This document shows positions 23,033 through 27,368 of a DNA stretch of 27,368 nucleotides, one piece after another. Origin of the DNA: an uncultured Butyrivibrio sp. (GTDB taxonomy: Bacteria; Bacillota; Clostridia; Lachnospirales; Lachnospiraceae). The stretch spans positions 1 through 27,368 of the forward strand of contig NZ_CAMVPU010000047.1 in assembly GCF_947169445.1 (NCBI RefSeq), read 5' to 3'. Both the position numbers and the translations under genes were made by a program. Each line of letters opens with the position of its first letter. The stretch's first letter is position 1. Below the pieces are notes generated by a model. That model saw nothing but the letters and a program-made list of their open reading frames with translations. It was not told the origin of the DNA and ran no database searches.

Positions 23033-24892
23033 ATGAAAACAAGTAAAGAAATTGCAGCTGATTGGGGAATATCAGAACGAACTGTTTTGAATTTCTGCAA
23101 AAATGGGAAAATTGAAGGCGCTTATAAAGCGGGAAAGAAATGGCAGATACCGGATGATGCAGTAAGACCGGTAGATGGACGGGTTACTTCCGGTAACTAT
23201 GTAAAGAGCCATATTAAGGAGCGAAAATCTCTACCTGTCGGAATATCAGATTATGTTCGTGCTCAATCAGAGTACTACTATGTCGATAAAACAATGATGA
23301 TCAAAGAGTTTTTGGATGATAAGCCTTTGGTGTCGTTGTTTACCAGACCAAGGAGATTTGGTAAGACCCTTAATATGGATATGCTAAGGGTATTCTTTGA
23401 GATGAGCCAAGAAGATACCAGCGTGTATTTTAAAGACAAGGCAATCTGGAAATGTGGTGAAGCTTATACTAAACATCAGGGCAAATATCCGGTTATCTTT
23501 CTTACATTCAAAGATGTTAAGTTCGATACTTGGAAAGCTACTATAAATAAGATATCCGCTCTTCTTCAGACGGAATTTGCTAGACATTCGGAACTGGCAG
23601 GGAGTGATAAGCTTGCTTCTTTTGAGAGAGCTTATTTTGATAAGGTCTTGAATGGTAAAGCAAATGAAGTTGAGCTTTCTTCTGCGCTGGAAAACCTTTC
23701 AAGAATGCTCTATAAGCATTATGAAATAAATCCTGTAATAATTATAGACGAGTATGATACGCCTATTCAGGAAGGATATTCCAAAAACTTTTATGATGAA
23801 ATTATCGGCTTTATGCGTATTTTTTTCTCGGGAGCTTTTAAAGACAATAAGTATCTTGCTTACGGCTTTCTTACAGGTATATTGAGGATTGCACAGGAAA
23901 GCATATTTAGCGGGATGAATAACCTTTCTGTCAATTCTGTTTTGGATGCCGAGTATGATGAACATTTTGGATTTACATATCCTGAAATTCATAAAATGAT
24001 GGATTATTACGGGATTTTAGACAAAGAAGACGAATTAAAAGAATGGTATGATGGCTATAAGTTTGGTGATGAGGAAATATATAATCCATGGTCTGTGATC
24101 AGTTATATTTCTAAGAAATGTGTACCACAGGCATATTGGGTTAACACTGGGAAAAATGAAATACTTGAAGACGTGATGAAAACGGCCTCTGAAGATATAA
24201 ATGAAAAGCTCTTTTCTTTACTACAGGGAGACAGAGTTATCGCCAGAATAGATCAGACCACCGTATACAGATCACTGTCAGATGATCCTGCAAACATTTA
24301 TAGTATTCTTTTGGTGGCTGGGTATTTGAAACCTCTAAATAAGGAATTGCAGGCAGATGGAAGTTATCTTTGCGAGGTAGCTATCCCAAACCGCGAAATT
24401 GCATCAGTCTATAAAAGTGAGATACTTAACTTTTTGCAGAATGTGGGAGCCATTAACAAAACCACTTCAAATATGTTTGCTGAGAGCATTTACTCAAATG
24501 ATATAGATATGCTTCAAAAATCTATAAGTGAATATGTATTAAAATCAGTAAGCTTTTATGATGCCGGGACAGAAGGCTTTTATCATGGACTTGTGCTTGG
24601 ACTTATTGCAATGATGGATAATCAGTATATGGTAAAGTCTAATCGTGAATCAGGTTATGGAAGGTACGATATCAGTCTTATTCCCAGGAATAAAAAAATG
24701 ACAGGAATAATAATGGAACTAAAGTATGAAAAGGATCTTGATGACAAGGAACTTAATAAACTGGCAGATGAAGCACTTAGGCAGATAGAAGATAAAGAAT
24801 ATGCTACAGAAATGAAAGATGAAGGTGTTAGAGATATTTTGAAACTTGGAATGGCTTTCTCTGGGAAAAACGTTGTTATTAAGGCATTGTGA
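23033..24892 (+). CDS. HTH + AAA-ATPase-like + PD-(D/E)XK nuclease-like protein (DUF1703 type)
   Basis: This 619-residue protein joins three parts. Residues 1-50 are a MerR/excisionase-like helix-turn-helix (TSKEIAADWGISERTVLNF, ending WQIPDDA). The AAA-ATPase-like domain (PF09820 type) follows, opening with VGISDYV and YYVDKT. Its Walker A is RPRRFGKT with Lys111, and its Walker B is VIIIDEYDTP with Asp239-Glu240. The C-terminal part (PF08011 type) has the nuclease-like signature Asp546 in YGRYDI and Glu562-x-Lys564 in MELKY. The family is common and highly variable in anaerobic gut bacteria and Bacteroidetes, and its role is unknown; mobile-element or defence functions have been guessed. 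GAGGG six bases before ATG 23033 favours that start over the ATG at 23030. It has its own promoter and ends beside a tRNA 3' fragment. Confidence 0.88.
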   Translation: MKTSKEIAADWGISERTVLNFCKNGKIEGAYKAGKKWQIPDDAVRPVDGRVTSGNYVKSHIKERKSLPVGISDYVRAQSEYYYVDKTMMIKEFLDDKPLVSLFTRPRRFGKTLNMDMLRVFFEMSQEDTSVYFKDKAIWKCGEAYTKHQGKYPVIFLTFKDVKFDTWKATINKISALLQTEFARHSELAGSDKLASFERAYFDKVLNGKANEVELSSALENLSRMLYKHYEINPVIIIDEYDTPIQEGYSKNFYDEIIGFMRIFFSGAFKDNKYLAYGFLTGILRIAQESIFSGMNNLSVNSVLDAEYDEHFGFTYPEIHKMMDYYGILDKEDELKEWYDGYKFGDEEIYNPWSVISYISKKCVPQAYWVNTGKNEILEDVMKTASEDINEKLFSLLQGDRVIARIDQTTVYRSLSDDPANIYSILLVAGYLKPLNKELQADGSYLCEVAIPNREIASVYKSEILNFLQNVGAINKTTSNMFAESIYSNDIDMLQKSISEYVLKSVSFYDAGTEGFYHGLVLGLIAMMDNQYMVKSNRESGYGRYDISLIPRNKKMTGIIMELKYEKDLDDKELNKLADEALRQIEDKEYATEMKDEGVRDILKLGMAFSGKNVVIKAL

Positions 24893-24895
24893 ATT

Positions 24896-24920
24896 CCAGG
24901 TTCAAGTCCCGTATGCTCCA
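24896..24920 (+). pseudogene. 3' end of a tRNA gene (T-loop and acceptor strand only)
   Basis: GG, then the T-loop TTCAAGT, then CCCGT, the acceptor strand ATGCTCC and discriminator A fit tRNA positions 52-73, followed by four T. No CCA is encoded. The matching 5' acceptor strand (GGAGCAT) is absent upstream, where the AAA ATPase coding region ends three bases earlier, and the 5' side of the T stem (CCA) no longer pairs well. Such 3' tRNA ends are typical attachment-site scars of integrases that use the T-loop region. The tRNA identity cannot be told. Chance similarity is possible but less likely. Confidence 0.6.
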
Positions 24921-24945
24921 TTTTAATAGTCTGGGGCGCACGATA

Positions 24946-24974
24946 TTGACACAATAGAACTTACCCTGTAATAT
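24946..24974 (+). promoter_or_regulatory. Strong sigma-70 promoter for the SMR exporter operon
   Basis: TTGACA (24946-24951), a 17-base spacer and TAATAT (24969-24974) are near consensus. Transcription should start near 24981, just before the structured leader. Confidence 0.85.
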
Positions 24975-24994
24975 CAATACAATTAAATCAAACA

Positions 24995-25075
24995 GACGCC
25001 CATTGCTACCGAGTAGTGGGAAAGACGTCATTCTTTTACCGTTAGGTCTTAGCAGGTAAAAGGATGGCGTATTTT
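24995..25075 (+). promoter_or_regulatory. Riboswitch-like transcription-control leader, probably guanidine-sensing
   Basis: A compact hairpin, CCCA(TTG)CTAC-CGA-GTAGTGGG (24999-25020), is followed by a terminator. Its arms at 25025-25040 and 25055-25070 pair over 16 positions with two G-U pairs, then TTTTG. ACGCC[C]AT at 24996-25003 can pair instead with ATGGCGT (25064-25070) in the terminator's 3' arm, a ready antiterminator. The downstream gene is a Gdx/SugE-type exporter, the usual target of guanidine riboswitches. The short hairpin directly before a terminator recalls the guanidine-IV (mepA) class more than classes I-III, but I match it from memory and the class is uncertain. Confidence 0.6.
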
Positions 25076-25094
25076 GTTATATGGAGGTTTTTAA

Positions 25095-25415
25095 ATGAAG
25101 TGGTTTTATCTGTTTATTGCAGGAGCGTTGGAAATAACCTGGGCAATAACCATGAAGATGTCTGATGGATTTACAGTTCTGATTCCGACGGTCATTACGG
25201 GAATTGGTTACATTGCCAGTGCGGTGTTTCTTTCCGTAGCGCTAAAGCAGCTTCCGCTTGGAACTGCTTATGCTATTTGGACCGGAATGGGTATTGTCGG
25301 GACATCGGTTCTGGGAGTGTTTCTTTTTCAGGAAAAGCTTACAGTGTCACAGGTTATTTGTGTTATGCTAATTGTAGTTGGAATCGCTGGGCTTAAGCTC
25401 CTTGCGAAGGATTGA
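25095..25415 (+). CDS. SMR-family exporter, Gdx/SugE type (guanidinium exporter)
   Basis: This 106-residue protein has four hydrophobic helices, the normal length for small multidrug resistance transporters. The substrate- and proton-binding Glu13 is in AGALEITWAITMK, and this Gly-Ala-Leu-Glu-x-x-Trp spelling follows the SugE/Gdx branch rather than EmrE. The LPLGTAYAIWTGMG motif of helix 2-3 is intact. Gdx proteins work as antiparallel dimers that swap guanidinium for two protons. GGAGG seven bases before ATG supports the start. The regulatory leader upstream fits induction by guanidine. A flavin-type protein follows 13 bases later and is probably co-transcribed. Confidence 0.9.
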   Translation: MKWFYLFIAGALEITWAITMKMSDGFTVLIPTVITGIGYIASAVFLSVALKQLPLGTAYAIWTGMGIVGTSVLGVFLFQEKLTVSQVICVMLIVVGIAGLKLLAKD

Positions 25416-25428
25416 GGTGACGTGAAGT

Positions 25429-25905
25429 ATGTTTAGAAAGATGAGAAGATTTAAGCAGCAGATCACTGATGCTGAATGTATAGAAATACTGAAAAATACT
25501 AAGAGAGGAGTGCTTTCTCTTTTGGGAGAGGACGGATATCCATATGGAATTCCAATAGACCACTGGTATTGTGAAGAAGATGGCAGGATCTATTTTCACG
25601 GAGCAAAAGAAGGCCATAAGATCGATGCTATAAAAGCCTGTGACAAAGCAAGCTACTGTGTGTATGACGAAGGATATCGTAAAGAAGGTGAGTGGGCGCT
25701 GAACATAAAAAGTGTTGTTACCTTTGGCAGAATCAGACTTGTTGAGGACGAGGACACAGCCCGAAAGATCTGTACTGAACTGGTCAGGAAGTTCACCGAT
25801 GATCAGGATTATCTGGAAAAAGAGCTACAGAACGCTTTTCCGAGAGTACAGTGCCTGGAGCTTATTCCTGAGCATATGACAGGGAAGTTGATTAATGAGT
25901 CTTAA
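25429..25905 (+). CDS. Pyridoxamine-5'-phosphate-oxidase-like (NimA-type) flavin-binding protein
   Basis: This 158-residue protein with the split-barrel FMN-binding fold begins with FRKMRRFKQQIT, continues with LLGEDGYPYGIPIDHWY and has IYFHGAKEGHKID, the arrangement seen in the NimA/PNPOx-like family found widely in anaerobic Firmicutes. Such proteins bind FMN or F420-type cofactors and reduce small molecules; nitroimidazole resistance is known only for true Nim proteins, so a specific substrate is not claimed. GAGGTGA about eight bases before ATG supports the start. It is 13 bases after the SMR gene and is likely read from the same promoter. Confidence 0.87.
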   Translation: MFRKMRRFKQQITDAECIEILKNTKRGVLSLLGEDGYPYGIPIDHWYCEEDGRIYFHGAKEGHKIDAIKACDKASYCVYDEGYRKEGEWALNIKSVVTFGRIRLVEDEDTARKICTELVRKFTDDQDYLEKELQNAFPRVQCLELIPEHMTGKLINES

Positions 25906-25951
25906 GCACTAAAGGATTTTGTGTTTTTACTATAACGACTACGAGGTTGAC

Positions 25952-26317
25952 ATGGAATTAGAAAGATTATCACATGACTTAACAGTATGTAAGGTCAAGA
26001 GTTTAAAAGACATTTACCTTGATGCAGATTTTTTCTTTATAGGTAAGACAGACGAAGAAATCTCGCTTGTATGCAAAACAGATGATACACCTGTAGATAC
26101 AATCGAGCGCGAGGATGGATGGAACGGATTTCGAATTCAGGGAACACTTGATTTCTCACTGATAGGGATACTGTCTAAACTGTCAGCTATCCTTGCGGAA
26201 AATGAAATAGGAATCTTTGCTGTCTCAACATACAATACGGACTACATTCTTGTTAAGGCAGAGAATTATGAGAAAGCAATGAGCGTTTTGAAAGAACAAG
26301 GATATCAAGTGGTTTAG
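25952..26317 (+). CDS. ACT-domain protein
   Basis: This 121-residue protein resembles the stand-alone ACT-domain proteins of Firmicutes. The N-terminal half is short beta-rich sequence with DGWNGFRIQG, and the C-terminal half is the ACT fold (GTLDFSLIGILSKLSAILAE, then IGIFAVSTYNTDYILVK and a final EQGYQVV). Such proteins bind amino acids or similar ligands. A longer frame from a TTG at 25919 is possible, but GAGG five bases before the ATG at 25952 makes that codon the start. It lies 46 bases after the PNPOx-like gene and may be in the same transcript. The function is unknown. Confidence 0.82.
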   Translation: MELERLSHDLTVCKVKSLKDIYLDADFFFIGKTDEEISLVCKTDDTPVDTIEREDGWNGFRIQGTLDFSLIGILSKLSAILAENEIGIFAVSTYNTDYILVKAENYEKAMSVLKEQGYQVV

Positions 26318-26356
26318 TTTTATCTTTTTATATTATGTACCAAGGCAGGGAGATTT

Positions 26357-27028
26357 ATGAAATACAAGTGGAATAAGCTGATAACTTTTTTGTTTGCATG
26401 CATATTAGCGCTGGGGCTTATAGTTGCTGGATTGCTTGTGAGTCTGAGTGTGCGAACAAATGGTATGTTGGATGACTATTCATTAGTCTATCGGGATGAA
26501 AAATACAGCATACCCGTATATATTGATGGGATTGATGTTATAAAGCAGGATGTTTCCTGTGGATATGCAGTCATAGAGATGTTTTCTGCCTGGTGCGGAA
26601 AAGACATTACCGAGGAAAGCCTTTATTCTTCGTATGGAAAAGTAGTCACATCAACAGGCAAGAACTTTTGCAAGGAAATGAATAAACAGTTTCCTGAGTA
26701 CACAACAACAATCCATAAGTATATGAAAAATACTGAGCTTATCGACGCAGTATACAATAATCTTGCAAATGGAGTTCCTGTACCATTTGAATGGGCTGCT
26801 CTTTATGGCGATGTTTGGACACTGCATTATTCACTGATTGTCGGTATGGATATCCCCGGAGACAAAGTAACTATTGCAAATCCTTACGGCTATTACGAGG
26901 AATTACCACTTTCAGAGTTTTTGGACAGAACAAGTTTTGAAGCCTATGAAGGCATGCCCTGGTTTTTGAAGTTGGGGTTTGCAGTTGGAGTTTTTGAAAA
27001 AAACACGGTATTCACGGTAGAGCAATAA
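26357..27028 (+). CDS. Membrane-anchored C39-like cysteine peptidase
   Basis: This 223-residue protein has an N-terminal membrane helix (about residues 8-31) and then an extracytoplasmic papain-like C39 domain. The likely catalytic residues are Cys68 in IKQDVSCGYAVIEM, His157 in TLHYSLIVGMD and Asn175 in VTIANPYG, in the order and spacing of the peptidase C39-like family. The Gln before the Cys (QDVSC) would form the oxyanion hole. There is no ABC-transporter part, so it is a single-domain relative and not a bacteriocin exporter. CAGGGAG six bases before ATG supports the start. Its substrate is unknown, and no double-glycine peptide gene is visible nearby. Confidence 0.82.
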   Translation: MKYKWNKLITFLFACILALGLIVAGLLVSLSVRTNGMLDDYSLVYRDEKYSIPVYIDGIDVIKQDVSCGYAVIEMFSAWCGKDITEESLYSSYGKVVTSTGKNFCKEMNKQFPEYTTTIHKYMKNTELIDAVYNNLANGVPVPFEWAALYGDVWTLHYSLIVGMDIPGDKVTIANPYGYYEELPLSEFLDRTSFEAYEGMPWFLKLGFAVGVFEKNTVFTVEQ

Positions 27029-27065
27029 TTGTATTTTTAAATAATAGAACAGAGAGGACAGTGTA

Positions 27066-27215
27066 TTGAATATATTGGCTGTTGGTGCAGGAGGATTTGT
27101 CGGAGCAGTTCTTAGGTATCTGATAGGTAAAATCCCTGTCAGTGAATATGCAATACTTAGTATGGTTGTTGGATGCGCCGTCATATTCGGTGCTGAAATG
27201 TTGACGGGAAAGTAG
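27066..27215 (+). pseudogene. crcB: Collapsed fluoride channel gene (CrcB/FluC)
   Basis: A TTG start with GAGAGGA upstream opens a 49-residue frame. It begins like a normal CrcB/FluC fluoride channel (NILAVGAGGFVGAVLRYLIG), then passes straight to AILSMVVGCAVIFGAEMLTG, which looks like another membrane segment, and stops. Intact CrcB proteins have about 120 residues and four helices, and the central Asn- and Phe-containing pore region is missing. The simplest explanation is an internal in-frame deletion joining the head to a later helix. A terminator follows, so the gene's outer boundaries seem kept. Alternatively it is a small membrane protein derived from CrcB. No fluoride riboswitch is evident in the 37 bases before it. 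Confidence 0.6.
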
Positions 27216-27261
27216 GATTTTATCTTTCAGGTTAATTGTTGAAAAAATGTGTAGAAGATCA

Positions 27262-27302
27262 AATTGAGGTAATTATCTGATAACTGCCTCAATTACATTT
27301 TT
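27262..27302 (+). terminator. Rho-independent terminator
   Basis: AATTGAGG (27262-27269) pairs with CCTCAATT (27287-27294). The stem continues inward to TTAT/ATAA with one G-U and one mismatch. T follows at 27298-27302. I see nothing in the last 66 bases. Confidence 0.8.
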
Positions 27303-27368
27303 AGAATGGTTTATATGTTATGGCATGGTCGTATTATTTTCAAAGAAATGACATTCTTTTAGAAAAGA

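Noticed and set aside
24938..25001. GGGCG (24937-24941) pairing with CGCCC near 24997-25001 as the closing stem of the riboswitch
   Set aside because: The 5' strand lies upstream of the predicted transcription start of the consensus promoter, so it would not be in the leader RNA.
25919..25951. TTG start giving an 11-residue longer ACT protein
   Set aside because: GAGG at a good distance marks the ATG at 25952, and the extra N-terminus adds no family sequence.
1..27368. CRISPR arrays, rRNA genes, complete tRNA genes or an origin
   Set aside because: I saw no regularly spaced repeats, no rRNA-like stretches and no full cloverleaf; only the 3' tRNA fragment at 24896-24920.

Overview
The window looks like a stretch of a Lachnospiraceae chromosome, most like Butyrivibrio or a close relative. 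The evidence is the low-GC codon use, strong AGGAGG-type ribosome binding sites, GH3 enzymes with reversed domain order, a plant-glycan gene cluster, a GPH sugar transporter, an AgrC/LytTR-type two-component pair and a DUF1703-type AAA ATPase. Assignments come from reading motifs; no database search was run.

Layout. (1) 1-2108: two tandem coiled-coil proteins of unknown function, the first entering from upstream. (2) 2108-2614: a compact promoter-hairpin-terminator unit that could make a small RNA of about 68 nt, then an orphan 53-codon ORF and a terminator. (3) 2614-4417: a complete IS1634-type insertion sequence whose promoter lies in a palindrome built from two copies of its terminal-repeat core. 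(4) 4478-7216: a visibly GC-richer patch with an M13-family zinc-peptidase lipoprotein and, on the other strand, the 3' scrap of a receiver domain; it looks acquired. (5) 7331-13798: a beheaded GH3 gene, a LytTR response regulator with its GHKL sensor kinase, and a full-length membrane-anchored GH3 protein. Both GH3 genes end in the same kind of stem-loop. (6) 13958-22923: a rhamnoside-utilisation cluster. A divergent AraC regulator faces a GPH symporter, a GH78 alpha-L-rhamnosidase, a GH3 glycosidase and an HSL-type esterase. The esterase is frameshifted and fused by deletion to the C-terminal half of rhamnulose-1-phosphate aldolase (RhaD). (7) 22941-24920: an HTH-AAA-PD-(D/E)XK protein with its own promoter inside the preceding terminator, ending next to the 3' end of a tRNA gene that has no 5' part. 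(8) 24946-25905: a consensus promoter, a riboswitch-like leader (probably guanidine-sensing), a Gdx/SugE-type SMR exporter and a flavin-binding PNPOx-like protein. (9) 25952-27302: an ACT-domain protein, a membrane-anchored C39-like peptidase, a collapsed crcB/fluC gene and a terminator.

How the genes fit together: AraC probably senses a rhamnoside or a derivative. The symporter imports it, GH78 and GH3 release rhamnose and glucose-type sugars, the esterase would have removed acyl groups, and RhaD would have cleaved rhamnulose-1-phosphate. The last two steps are broken here, so the strain would need another aldolase copy. The two-component pair lies between the remnant and intact membrane GH3 genes and may control them. 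At least five genes are remnants (receiver domain, GH3, esterase, rhaD, crcB), so the window records substantial turnover by deletion and insertion.
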